Source: Phytophthora colocasiae
Lineage: Eukaryota > Oomycota > Peronosporomycetes > Peronosporales > Peronosporaceae
NCBI GenBank assembly: GCA_018806915.1
Contig: JAGKQI010000047.1
Coordinates: 1,116,001-1,180,000, forward strand
Direction: 5' to 3'
Length of the DNA stretch: 64,000 nucleotides
The notes under the pieces were generated by a model that was not told the DNA's origin, searched no databases, and saw nothing but the letters and a program-made list of their open reading frames with translations. Below are positions 43,451-53,751 of this stretch, piece by piece (the stretch's first letter is position 1; each line of letters starts with the position of its first letter). Both the position numbers and the translations under genes were made by a program.

Positions 43451-43789
43451 AATACATATATACATATAGGCCTTCGATCCCCCTTACGACTTCTTGGTTC
43501 TCCTTCGCTTTGATCTCCTTCGACTCAACTCATACTCAGCAGCCATATCAGGAATTTGCTGGAGATTCTCGACAGGTTCCCAGGTGGTTTCTCTTCCCCC
43601 AACCACTCCACAAAAAATTGAGTCCGTCGTTTCCTAGTTCACTTTCCCAGCAACCGTTTCACGTGTTGACCAATAGTATCAATAGTATCGTCTGCGAGAC
43701 TGCCTCGTGAGGTCTCGATAATCGAGTTGGTTCTTGGTATGGTTTCAGCGAGCTGGTATTAAAAAACTGGATGAAGCTTGTCGCTGGAT

Positions 43790-44739
43790 TGAATATTCAT
43801 TCGTACGCGTGGTTGTGAATTCTGCGTACCACCTCGTAGGGTTCAATCCACTTTTGTCCTAACTTGGACGAGTTTGGCAAACCAGTATGTTTCGGGTCAA
43901 GATGCTGCGTGCTGAGATAAACCAGATCACCGACGTTGAAGACTTGTTCCACTCAGTTGTCATCATTCACGTCACGCCTTCGCTCTTGCGCTTGAGCTAG
44001 TGTTTCTCGGCGGTGCTGTAGGATTGCGGCTTGGCGTTCATGGAAGTTGACACCACGTTGGCTTTCTGGAGTATTTCGTAGTTGGCCCACGGCCATGGAT
44101 TGAGCGGGATATTACCGAGGTCTGCTTCAAAAGGCAACACCTTCAGCGGTTACCGTTTTGGTTGTCGGCACGAAATGACATCTCTTTGTCAAGGGATCCA
44201 CGACAACCCAAATTGAATCCACTTTCCAGGGGGTAATTCATGGGGATTGATCTCACTCCTCAGGGCCGTTCCAGCAGTCCTGATGGCTTGGTCAACCGAG
44301 GTTTATTTCTTCGACACGGTTCACAGTGAGCGATATACTTCTGGATGGACTTGATCATCTTGGTCCAATACCACTGACGTGACAGCGTGAGATATGTTCG
44401 CTCAGCACCTGGGTGTCCTCCGTAATTGGAGTCATGCCACTCACGAATAATCTGTCGACAAACCTTCACTGAGTTTGGTACGACTGCATGAGGTATATTA
44501 TCGCTCGTTGTCTGATACCACAGTCCACGATCTTCATAATAAAACCGATATCTCTTCCGGTGCTGACGGTCGGCACGCTTGCTCGTACTTTCACTTCGCC
44601 TTGTGATAGCAGCGAATATGGCTTGAGCTTCGCGATCTTTGGTATACGCGGTTTTAATCGACTCGACCATCTCGCTGTGCTCTGTGATCGCACTTTTCTC
44701 AAGTCGGAATGAAGTATCATCGAAGCTGGTCACATTCAA
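43790..44739 (-). pseudogene. gypsy integrase, zinc domain to C-terminal tail, core deleted
   Basis: The H2C2 zinc domain is clear in 44739-44260: REWHDSNYGGHPGAERTYLT then YIAHCEPCRRNKP. The core start reads DSIWVVVDPLTKRCHFVPTT near 44200, the region of the first catalytic Asp. The rest of the catalytic core is missing, and sequence resumes with FNVGDLVYLSTQHLDPKHTG and KWIEPYEVVRRIHNHAYE (43950-43800), the C-terminal DNA-binding region. Insertion activity would be lost. Confidence 0.8.
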
Positions 44740-44740
44740 G

Positions 44741-45540
44741 TCATGAAAGTACTTCGTTTCCGGTTGTAAATTCGGCCGTCGACTTAAAGCGCCAGCGATT
44801 CCATTTTCTGCTCACTGGAGGATTACACAAGCGTCGCTTCAGCTCCTTGAAATTCTTCAGCTGCTCGTTGCTGAAATGGATCTTGGAGTTACGATTGTTC
44901 CTCTTCTTCAGCAAAGCGAACATTGTTGCTATCATGAAGCATATTCCGTACAGAAACGTTGTATGTTGCCTGTTAGACCCATAAAGCTGTGAAGCTCTTC
45001 TTGTGTCTGAGGCACCGGCCATGTTTTGCTGGTTTGGACCTTATCGGGATCCATTCGAACGCCATTGCGACCCCAAATCACCCAGACATGGTATCTCTTC
45101 CGCACAGAAGACACATTTGGCCAGTTTGTACAATTTATTGTCCCTCAAGATATCCAGCGTTTCCCATAGAGCTCGCAGGTGCTCTTGGATGTCACGAGAC
45201 TTGTTGAAGATGTAAACGTCGTCGTAAAAGATCTTGTCTGCTCCAAGCCTCGAAACAGTTTGGACGTCAAGCGGTGTATCGTCGCAGAAGCATTGCATAC
45301 ACCCATCGACAACACGAGTCCATTCGGAGCTTGAAAAGCTGTGTACTTGATATCATCTTCCCGTAGACACTTGAGTAATACGCGGACATCAAGTCCGTAG
45401 TGGATAAGTAGTAAGCTCCAGTCATGACATCGAGGATATCTTCTTTTCGGGTCATGGGAATGCTTTGACGAATAATGTTGGTGTTCAGGTATCAGTAATC
45501 ATAAACGATACGCCATCCAGTGGTTTTTTTTTTTGACACA
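44741..45540 (-). pseudogene. gypsy reverse transcriptase and RNase H start
   Basis: DLMSAYYSS (45400) corresponds to the DL-SAY-QI block. FYDDVYIFNKSRDIQEHL (45215) holds the catalytic YxDD-type Asp pair, and LYKLAKCVFC is the following conserved element. Then GRNGVRMDPDKVQTSKTWPV and LHSFMGLTGNIQRF (45060-44960) mark the thumb and connection. Frames alternate, with breaks near 45290, 45100 and 45020. Confidence 0.82.
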
Positions 45541-45740
45541 AAATGTCGGAGCGGCATGTGCACTTATGCTGGTACGAATGAGTTTCATTGAAACCACTCT
45601 TCAAACCATTTCACGATTTCTCGTTGCTGCTCCGGCGGCTGCTATAGCCACTGCTGACGGTACATGGTGAGATTGGGATCGTTCACATCGATCCGATGCT
45701 CGATCTCTCTCTTTTCCGGTAAACCTTCTGGCAATCCCGG

Positions 45741-46521
45741 TCAGAGTACGGTGTCCTTGTTTTCCTTCAGGAGATCATAGGCTGGGTTGTTTCGAAAGTC
45801 TGTCTCCGAGTATCGATGTACCTTGGTACTGCCAACGTTATCCGGTTCTTCGTGACGTTGCCGAGACTTGGTGACATCCTTGATTGTCTGATTCGACAGA
45901 ACCAGCAAGAAATCAGGTTCGTCTGAAGTCTTGGTCTTGGTCCTCAGGAACTTTCTCAACTTCTTCCGCGTGATGTACTTTTTTTACACCCGCAGTATCC
46001 ACCACACCCATTGTGAACATCTTCTCGACGACGGTGTCTTTACGCCCTATGCGATTGCTCTCCGTATCCACGGACGCACGTCTATGTGAAGTCGACTTTG
46101 TGTCACTTCGCTCTGCCAAGCTTTTACGAACTGGCTTGCGGTCGTGTTGCTCGCAAGAAACTCTTCGGGTCCCCTTCTGCGCAGTTTCGCGCGCAAGTTC
46201 AACCACGGGCCTCACATCCGTTTCCAGCGCGGCGCCTCCGCGGGGATCAGGTCTTTTTGCCGACAGGCTTTTCGCCTCGACAGATCTCTGAAGCCCGGAG
46301 GCATTCACCGGTCCGCCTTCCTCGATTGGTCCACTGATCTCGCTTGCGTGATCCATTCGTAGAGGTTGTTTCATTGTTCCGTCGATTCTTTGATCACTCC
46401 AGTTGACGTTCGGCTGCATGTCCTCGAAAAATGGTCTCCCGAGGAACAGTCGAACTCGTCAGGGATAGTATAGACTACATCAACACACTCGTATGTCCCG
46501 ATATATGGATCGATAGAGCTA
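45741..46521 (-). pseudogene. gypsy protease-to-RT linker
   Basis: Left of the pogo insertion the minus strand carries a retropepsin C-terminal block, with FEDMQPNVNWSDQRIDG completed from a neighbouring frame. A long charged linker (SAKRPDPRGGAALE to EDQDQDF) follows. It belongs with the protease start at about 49200 on the other side of the insertion. Confidence 0.6.
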
Positions 46522-46639
46522 CGGTGGTCACGGTAATTAGTCTCATTGAAATTATTTTATGTGAGGTGCTTTTGGGGGAGTTCACATGATTAATTACGAA
46601 CAAAGATTATTTTTGGTGTTCTAAAAATAATCTCACTAT

Positions 46640-48524
46640 CTAGATGTCGGCGTAAACTCTACCATCAGGCAAGGTGTTGATTGTAGCAGTGTCATCGTCA
46701 CAGCGTTTAGTGGTGCGTTTCTCGCCTGCAACGCCTTCAGCAAAGTGCTCAGGGTACTTACGAATTATCTCTTGTAAGTGAGGAAAAAGCTGAGTCGTTC
46801 TCCACGTTCCATCAACACCTAGCGAGAGTCCACAACGAATCATGGCCTTGCGAGTGTAGCTTAAGCCGTTCTTGTCTCTCTTGGCATTGACCTCCCTCAC
46901 CGCCTCCGATGCAAGGGATAGAAAGAAGGCCTTTCCTAGTTTCTTCAGCTTTCCTGACCACGAGCCGTCCTTCCGAATAGCATCCTGCCATTGATCACCC
47001 TCGATAAGATCAATCTTCCTCTCATTCCACTTTCTTGACCAAACGTCCTTGATCTTTGCGATCACGAATGAATCCGCAGGCTGACAGAGGTCTGTAGCAT
47101 TTGGTGGTAAGAACCGGAGGCGTGCATTTAGCGTCTTCAGCTCCACACATTCATCTTCTGATAAATGCGAGGAGCAATTATCGAGGTAGATCGTTTTTGT
47201 CCGGCCATGACGATCCGGGTTCATGGCACGCTTTTCGGCAAGGTACTCGCGAAAGATTCTCTTATCCATCCACCACTTGGGACCTGTGCGGTAGCAAACG
47301 CCAGGAATGTTATCCTTGACTCCGCGAATAGGATAGCTAGAGTCTTGGTTCGTGAGGATCATGATGGGAGGGTGGATTATGGCACTGGGACCACCAGAAA
47401 TTCTGAAGACCATGATCATTCCTTGACCACCTGATACAACGTCTGCGCATTTAATGCTTGTCTCTCCAACGAACCCGAGCGTCTTCCCATTGTCAAAGTC
47501 AATAACAAAATGGGTTTCGTCAATGTTTTCAACCGTGTCTTCATTGAGCGTGCCATCCTCAAAACCACGCTGGAGCTCCCCCAGGTGACGAGCCACTTGT
47601 TCCTCGATTTCTCGCTGCTTAGCCGAACTAACTTGCTTCTTGCCAGTTTGAGTCCGAAGAACAATGCCATGACACTTCATAAAGGTTTGGACCCAGCGCG
47701 GTGTAATCTTATCCTTCAGCAGTGAATCATGCTCGTCAACACTTAACTCATCACCTTGGGGTTTCAAAATCCGAAGGGCCACTTGGCGCAGTAGCGGTGC
47801 ATCGAATTTCAAACCGGCTTTGCGAAGACGGTCAAATTCACTGACAAGGTGGCCGTACAACCACGTTACCCAGGCGCTGCGGCGACGCCCACGACCAGGG
47901 AACACCTTCAAATCCACACGCCTACGCCCTTGTTGGTTTTTCGAGGAAAGCGTCTTGGCCCCACGCTTTACCGCTAGCAGCATCTCCTTCTTTTTAAACC
48001 AATCCATGGCCTTCGCAATATTTGCGTTGCGCGTTTGGGAGCTGAAGATCTCGGGAAAGGCATCGACGGCGGCAGCGAACAGACCCTTTTGCCCTGTTTT
48101 ATCTTGTTGACTCACGCGTGCAATCAGCCACTGCACCACCTTTTGTCGCTGTGACGGCAGGTCTACTACGAATCAGCGGCTTCCGCACGACGTTGTTCTC
48201 TTTGTACTTGTTTTGATCAGCAATTGAAGTATAATCAGATTCGTATTCACTGGACACCACGTCTACATCGTCCTCTTGTAGACCTTTAGTTGAAGTCTCC
48301 TTCATACCAGCGCGTTGAAAAGCCGCAACTATAGGCGAAGCCGTCGGAATTGCTGGGCTCACCTCCTTAGCTTCGCACCGAGGGCAGATGACGGGCTGCC
48401 CGAAGCCTTCCTTTCCGATGGGCTTACCGCAAAACGGGTGCACAGAGCACGAGGGGCAAGTGTGCACCCCTCCCACCATGTCACCACATCCTTCACAGAG
48501 AGAGCTGTTGCTGGATGTGCTCAT
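46640..48524 (-). pseudogene. pogo-like transposase, copy 2, different lesion from copy 1
   Basis: Frame 1 (48524-48099) encodes the Cys-rich finger and acidic linker. An 11-base deletion relative to copy 1 near 48147 then shifts the frame, and a 499-codon frame (48139-46640) carries the helix-turn-helix and the whole DDE domain uninterrupted, including YLDNCSSH and CQPADSF. Small in-frame deletions remove a His-Met pair near the finger and three residues at QGDELS. The catalytic part is intact here but broken in copy 1; the DNA-binding entry is intact in copy 1 but broken here. Confidence 0.87.
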
Positions 48525-48840
48525 ACTGCTGCTTGGGAGTGAGTTGGTAGACCTTCTTGATGGCTAGATAAAAAGTAAGAGACCGGAATAAGTCAAAAGG
48601 AATCGTCTAATAGAAGAGCTGCTTACCGAGCGACAACGACTGGCTGTGGTGCCTTGACGGTCGACAACCAGGCATGTTATTGCTGCCGTCACAGATGGTC
48701 AAGTCATGCTTACAGTTCAATCTCGTTTAAGTACGAGGGGAACCGTTACGGTCGGGGAGGCACACGGGTGTCAAATCGGGACACACACTCTCCACAGACC
48801 TGTACTAAAAGGGACATTTGACACCCGACCTACGTTCTCC

Positions 48841-48908
48841 GCCGAGGGACTCGAACCCTGGTGAAGTGATTGTGAGGGCTGTAATCTAACCACTACACCA
48901 GTGTCAAG
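48841..48908 (-). other. tRNA-like sequence inside pogo copy 2
   Basis: Reverse complement of the tract at 3486-3556, retaining GGTTCGAGTCC and TGGTG(C/T)AGTGGTTAGA with very few changes. Preservation in both copies shows it belongs to the element rather than to the insertion site. Confidence 0.5.
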
Positions 48909-49099
48909 CCCGATTATCAACTGAGATTATTTATGAACTTTATGGAGTGAGATTAATTTTGCATTTTCAAAATTCTTGTACACGGTAATTAGTCTCGGTA
49001 AGTGCAGTGATATTATTTAGCGTATGAGATTACTTTGCAACCAAGACTAATTACCGTGTGCATTGTAGTAACTCAAGCTCTGTTTCCATGATTTGATCA

Positions 49100-49290
49100 T
49101 CTCCAAGCTTCACACGAATGTTCCTCCCGCTGAACTTGGCTTGTTTTCGTCAACCCATCCCTTTAAAGTGTAAATGATTGATGCTCCACTGTCGAGAAGG
49201 AGCTTTGAAGTTGTGATAGTCTGGCCCTTTACAGCAATGCTTCTATCAGCTGAAAACAGTGGTCGCGACTTATACACAAGAGGGTTTTCG
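49100..49290 (-). pseudogene. gypsy protease active-site segment
   Basis: The minus strand near 49205 reads LLLDSGASIIYTLKGWV, the aspartic protease active site, just before the pogo insertion cuts it. The remaining part lies at 46500-46380. Confidence 0.65.
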
Positions 49291-49342
49291 CACAGGCTCC
49301 AACTTTAATGCTCCTATTTCGCTCTCGACCACGCCTGGACCC

Positions 49343-50162
49343 TCATTCACTGACACGGTTTGTCGTTTCCCTGCTTGGCTTGTTCGCTCTTCGAAGCATA
49401 GCAGTTGCTCTTGACGTGGCCTGGCTTCTTGCAGAAGTAGCACGTACGAGGCTCCTTGGTTTTCGACTTAGCTCTTCGTTTGAAGCGACCTTTCCCACGA
49501 AACGGCTTCCGGCTTCCCCTTGAAGCGTCGTGGTTGCTTCTCGTGTCGTCGTCACCGTTTTTCTTCTTGTCGGAACAAGCTTCACGATCGTGCACGTCTT
49601 CCACGAACTGGGTACCTTGTACTTGACAGCTAGGTCCATGACGTCGCTAAGCGTCTCGGGGTTCGCAAGCTTGACGAAGCTGCGCGTCCGGGGCTTGAGA
49701 CTGTTCGTGTAGTTCAAGACTTGGTCGAGAACGCTCATACGTTCCACACGGCTGAGTAATCGCCGTTGTACGTCTTAATGTACGCCGTTTGCTTGAGGCG
49801 TCGAAGCCTCTCGCGGAGCACTGACTGGTAGTTCGAAATGTTGGGAGCACATGCTCATGGAAAATCCCCCGCGTGTGCTCGTCATTTCGAATTGTCGATG
49901 ACCAGAGAAGGAACCAGCCGGATGCCGGCTTCTCCATCGCTGATACAGCGATGCCTGGAAGGCGAGTACTTGCGTCTTTGACTGCGATGCCGTTGATTCG
50001 ACACGCGTTCTCCACTTTGAAGATCCACTCTCTCACGTGTTCCCCTCGCTTCCCAGTGAACTTGGGCAGATGGCTAGGGACCTTCGAGCGGTCTGCCGTC
50101 GCTTGGATAAGTCGATCGATCTCCGCACGAAGTTGGGCGTTCGTCTGAGGCATGGGCTTCAA
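49343..50162 (-). pseudogene. gypsy gag with CCHC zinc knuckle
   Basis: Gag begins at about 50162 (MPQTNAQLRAEIDRLIQATA after MK) and has a PKFTGKRGEHVREWIFKVE block. The frame shifts near 49750 and again before the knuckle CYFCKKPGHVKSNC (49460), a canonical Cys-x2-Cys-x4-His-x4-Cys. The C-terminal basic stretch (RGSRKPFRGKGRFKRRAKSK) would bind RNA. Confidence 0.78.
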
Positions 50163-50205
50163 AGGAGCAAGTGCTACCAGCGTTTCAAACTCAGTCGAAG
50201 AGAGG

Positions 50206-50345
50206 TGTTTGGAGTTGAGCGCGGAATACGAAGTACTGTCCTCCCTTCAGTTCGGAGAGGATGAAGACGCTGGGCTCCACAGCCTCTTCTGCACTGGATA
50301 TTCTGCATACTTATTAAAGGTACTACCTGATTCCTCTCCCTATTG
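50206..50345 (-). repeat. gypsy 5' LTR (partial)
   Basis: Begins TGTTTGGAGTTGAGCGCGG on the plus strand, so in element orientation it ends in CA. It is followed on the gag side by TGGTAGCACTTGC at about 50165-50180, a primer-binding-site-like sequence. Related to the solo fragment at 36884-37018. The outer edge was not resolved. Confidence 0.55.
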
Positions 50346-50399
50346 ACTATCTAATTTGATACAGTCAGCCTCTGCGCCTGATTGTCAACCACATGATGG

Positions 50400-50640
50400 T
50401 AATCCGCGTCCAATTGGGGCAACCCGAACGCTATGTTGCTTGGCTTGATGTGCTCGCCCTTGATTCGGGAGTCCACGACGCTTGCCATCATCTCACATTC
50501 ACCACATTCCACACTGGCGGGAACAAGTTATGTTGCGGTTCCACGTGGCGTAGTTGTCGTCTTTGAACTTAACGAAGGAGATCTTGGAATCATGGGCAGA
50601 AGGCATCGTGTAACAGTTGTGCTGATGAGTGATGCTAGAT
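50400..50640 (-). pseudogene. copia-type gag N-terminal fragment
   Basis: MPSAHDSKISFVKFKDDNYA then TWNRNI resembles the opening of UBN2/copia gag proteins (F-KF-G-NY-TWK). The following frame ASVVDSRIKGEHIKPSNIAF continues for about 40 residues. Short relic between the gypsy LTR and the Harbinger element. Confidence 0.45.
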
Positions 50641-50820
50641 GACGACGTTTTCAGACTTGATAAGGCCGTCTCCACCGCGTGGCACCAAATCCAGCAGCAA
50701 ACGTGCAATATAAACTTTCATTGACCAATTGCTACCGGAGCAAAACACAGGGGACTCCACCGCGCAGAAGCAAATTGAGCGCCGCCCCCTCAATCCACAC
50801 CCTGCCCAAGCTTCTGCAGA

Positions 50821-52270
50821 ATGGAGTCAAGTGACGAGGAGCTGGAGACACATGCTAGTGACGGCGAGGATGAGGTGAGTTCCTGTCCACGCATCACCTT
50901 TCAGTTGCCATAGCACTTACGTTCGTACTGTGATTAATGCCGTAGGCGATAATGCTGCTTCTTCTGGCACACCAAATGGCGCCAATTAAGCGCAAGCGCG
51001 GGGGATCAGTTCCGGGAAAGGCCGCAAACATCACCCGTGACTTCGAAGATGCTCATAACAAGCTGTGGACGTACTACTTCGCAGAGAGCCCACGTTTCCC
51101 AGACAAGTACTTCCGGCGGCGGTACCGAATGCGTTGCTCTCTCTTCACTCGTATCATGGATGCTGTCGTGGACAGAGATGCTCACTTTCATCAGCGACAA
51201 GATGCCCTCGGCAAAAAGGGTCTGTCTTCTCTACAAAAGTGCACGGTTGCGATGCGAATGCTTGCCTACGGTTGTAGCGCGGATTCGCTTGATGAAAACT
51301 TATCGTGCACTGAAAGCACAACTCTCGCATACACTAAAAGATTTTGCCAGAACGTGATTAATATATTCGAGGAAGAATATCTACGGGAACCTACAGAGCA
51401 CGACGTAGAGGAGAAGTTGCAGTTTTCAGCTGATCGAGGCTTTCCTGGTTGCGTCGGATCGCTCGACTGCATGCACTGGATGTGGGAAATGTGCCCATAC
51501 GCACTGAAAGGACAGTACGCAGGAAAAGAGAAGAAGCCATCCATCGTGCTCGAGGCAGTAGCAGATTATCGGCTATGGATCTGGCACTTTTACTTCGGGG
51601 CAGCAGGCTCCAATAACGGTACGACTGCGCATTCATGACGGCGTCTATGACTTTGGATTTCTAATCGCCGTTATGATAACATTCAGACATAAATATTTTG
51701 GACAGTTCCCCTCTCGTGAACAAGTTTATTCTGCAGCAGACTACTTACGACCGCACTTACACGGTCGCTGGTCAGCAATTTGAACAGCTGTACTATCTTG
51801 TCGACGGGATCTACCCTCGATTTTCGTGCTTTGTGTCTACTATTTCACAACCGGAGACTCCTAAAGAGAAACGTTTTGCCAAGCAGCAGGAAGCAGCACG
51901 AAAAGATGTGGAGCGAGCGTTTGGAGTGCTGCAGAAGCGTTTTCATATATTAAAGAAGCCGAGTCAAGTTTGGTATGCTGAAGATATGCTGTCCGTCATT
52001 AAGGCTTGTGTGATTTTACACAACATGATAGTAGAAGATGAGTGGGGGGTTGAAGGTTTAGAGAAGCTTCCTGAAGAGAATACCCACGTGCTGACATCTA
52101 CGCGTGTCAGAAACAACGGTGTTCGTGCAGATGAGGAACAGATCGACGTGAGGGAGTTCATTTCAAGACGGCACCTGATCCGATCCGAGAGAAATCATGG
52201 CATTCTAAAGCAGGCGCTCGTCAATCACTTGTGGGGAATAAAAGGAAAGAAAACAACTAGTTCAGTCTAG
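50821..52270 (+). CDS. Harbinger transposase (DDE_Tnp_4), three exons, apparently intact
   Basis: Exons 50821-50874, 50946-51618 and 51687-52270 (introns 71 and 68 bp, GTGAGT...TAG and GTACGA...CAG) join to 436 codons plus TAG with no break. The ATG at 50821 opens an acidic leader (MESSDEELETHASDGEDE). The catalytic triad is Asp192 in GSLDCMHW, Asp282 in YLVDGIYP and Glu318 in DVERAFGVLQ; Asp-to-Glu spacing of 35 fits the superfamily. ILHNMIVEDE closes the domain. It cuts and pastes the element, usually together with the Myb-like partner encoded convergently 132 bp beyond its stop. Confidence 0.9.
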
Positions 52271-52402
52271 AGATATTTCAACAGGCAAACAATACTTTCA
52301 TACCTTCTGCGATAGAATTGGAGTTGTCTGTTGCGCAGTTTTCACTCGTGGTATCACTGGTTGCTATGCCCGAAGCTACGCTGAGTTCATCTTGCATTTG
52401 CT

Positions 52403-53200
52403 TCAATATGTTCTCCTTTTTATCATCAAAATGCGCGCAGAAATATCATCTAATCCATCCAGCGTTGCGAAAATAATGCGATTTTGTTCTCGCTCTTCCA
52501 AAAGTTTCAGGCGTTGTTCTTCAAGTTGAGCCTTACGCTGTGACGATCTGGAAATCTCGACTGCAGCGTCTGCTAGCTGTTGGCTACTCATTTCGTGAGA
52601 TCGCGCTGCTTTTTGCTTCTTTATGCCTGCTGGACGGTCGTCTTTGCATGATGGGTCAAGGGATCCGGTTGATCCATGCGTATCGTTAGACTGCTCTTCG
52701 CCGTTGTTGGCGCTGCGTTTCCGCGACGATCGTGCATCTGGTAGAGCCTTCCACTTTGGCTCTTTACGAAGCTCTCGCCAAGCTTCCAAGAACTCGAATT
52801 GCTCGTCTTGCTCGACCTCGTACATGGTGATTGCATCTTGAATTTTATCGTCATCAGTCTTTCCGCTCTGATTAAGCTGCTCGATAGCAGCGACACACCC
52901 GCAAAACTTCCATACTGCCAGACGGACAGCCTTCCAGCGGTTCGCAACTGCATTTTGATGACGCTCGAAGCGATCTTGGACTCGTGGTCGTGTCTCGTTG
53001 TATTTTACTGTAACCCGTCTCCAAAATTCAGGCCCAGACTGGTCTGTGCCGACGATGCTGTCCTTGGATACAGCCAACCATGCTTTGGCGAGTGCACAAT
53101 CTTCAGTACTTATCCAGTTGGGCCCACGGGCGCCAGGCTTGGCGGTCATGGATGTCGAGTAGCTGGACGGAGGATGTGGATCTTTAAGAGGTGCAAGCAC
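52403..53200 (-). CDS. Harbinger Myb/SANT-like accessory protein
   Basis: A single open frame of 265 codons. The N-terminal trihelix shows regularly spaced tryptophans: NWISTEDCALAKAWLAVS, EFWRRVTVKYNE and RWKAVRLAVWKFCG (about residues 28-105). This is the Myb/SANT-like domain of PIF/Harbinger ORF1 proteins and of NAM-associated proteins. A Lys/Arg-rich nuclear-signal-like segment and a charged helix (QRKAQLEEQRLKLLEEREQN) follow, suggesting a coiled coil for partner contact. In this superfamily the protein binds the terminal repeats and helps import the transposase. No lesion is visible. The ATG at 53200 is the first in frame; MTAKPG further in is an alternative. Confidence 0.85.
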   Translation of the reverse strand: MLAPLKDPHPPSSYSTSMTAKPGARGPNWISTEDCALAKAWLAVSKDSIVGTDQSGPEFWRRVTVKYNETRPRVQDRFERHQNAVANRWKAVRLAVWKFCGCVAAIEQLNQSGKTDDDKIQDAITMYEVEQDEQFEFLEAWRELRKEPKWKALPDARSSRKRSANNGEEQSNDTHGSTGSLDPSCKDDRPAGIKKQKAARSHEMSSQQLADAAVEISRSSQRKAQLEEQRLKLLEEREQNRIIFATLDGLDDISARILMIKRRTY

Positions 53201-53441
53201 TGTCCGATAAAAGTGCCCTGATACTAGTACATGTACGTTTACGGATATCTAGGTCACTTGCGCCGGACAACTTTTTTGCTGCTACAGGAGCAAATGGCGA
53301 AGCAAATCGGCTCTGTTTGCTCCCACGGAAACTTCTTATTTGCTGCTGGAGTCATTTTTCTCCCGCTGTGGAGCGAGTTGGGAGTAATTTATTTTTAGTT
53401 TACTTCCACAGGAGCATTTTGCTCCCGCGGTGGAGACGCCC

Positions 53442-53751
53442 TAACGAACCGTAACATTCACCGCAGTATTGCACAATAATAAGCTGATTGGCCGTGTGAA
53501 TCTCTCATTGCAATAGCGCACTGTGAACCCTGTTCATCTGGCCATGCATGTCGTACACGCGCGGTCTCGCGCTATAATAGTTTCCTTACGCTGTGCCGAG
53601 CGGTCTCGCATGTGTGTGCCAAGTGTCAGCGCTGGATTCGATCGGGGTGGCGCGTTGTCAAATTCACCGGGTACATGTATCACTCGACCCTCACCGCGTG
53701 ATATCATATACCGGATGGTGGAGACTCGTCCAATCGCAATAAAGCTCTGCT
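53442..53751. other. 5' flank of the BED-finger gene
   Basis: No coding signal. Contains the presumed promoter of the gene starting at 53752, but no clear INR/FPR match was found. Confidence 0.3.

Larger units (their letters stand above)
46522..49065 (-). mobile_element. pogo-like DNA transposon, copy 2 (2544 bp), inserted in gypsy
   Basis: Opposite orientation to copy 1. The ends match copy 1 through CACGGTAATTAGTCT, and TA flanks both sides (46520-46521 and 49066-49067). The outermost five bases differ slightly (CGGTG and CATTG against CAGTG). Near-identity to copy 1 over 2.5 kb, including non-coding ends, means the two derive from one recent source. Confidence 0.9.
43790..50345 (-). mobile_element. 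Ty3/gypsy retrotransposon, split by pogo copy 2
   Basis: Minus-strand order from the right: LTR fragment (50206-50345), gag, zinc knuckle, protease, pogo insertion (46522-49065), linker, reverse transcriptase, RNase H start and integrase. This is the gypsy order. Sequence across the insertion is collinear, so gypsy preceded pogo. Stops and shifts are frequent and the integrase core is partly deleted. The 3' LTR was not found left of 43790. Confidence 0.88.
50750..53441. mobile_element. PIF/Harbinger DNA transposon, about 2.69 kb, two convergent genes
   Basis: The ends are inverted repeats: GGGGACTCCACCGCG at 50750 and, on the other strand, GGGCGTCTCCACCGCGG ending at 53441. AGCAAA follows in each. 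TAA follows the right end, but the left flank is ACA, so a clean 3 bp duplication is not seen. Inside are a DDE_Tnp_4 transposase on the plus strand and a Myb/SANT-like gene on the minus strand, the standard pair for this superfamily. Both open frames look undamaged, so the copy may be autonomous. Confidence 0.8.
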
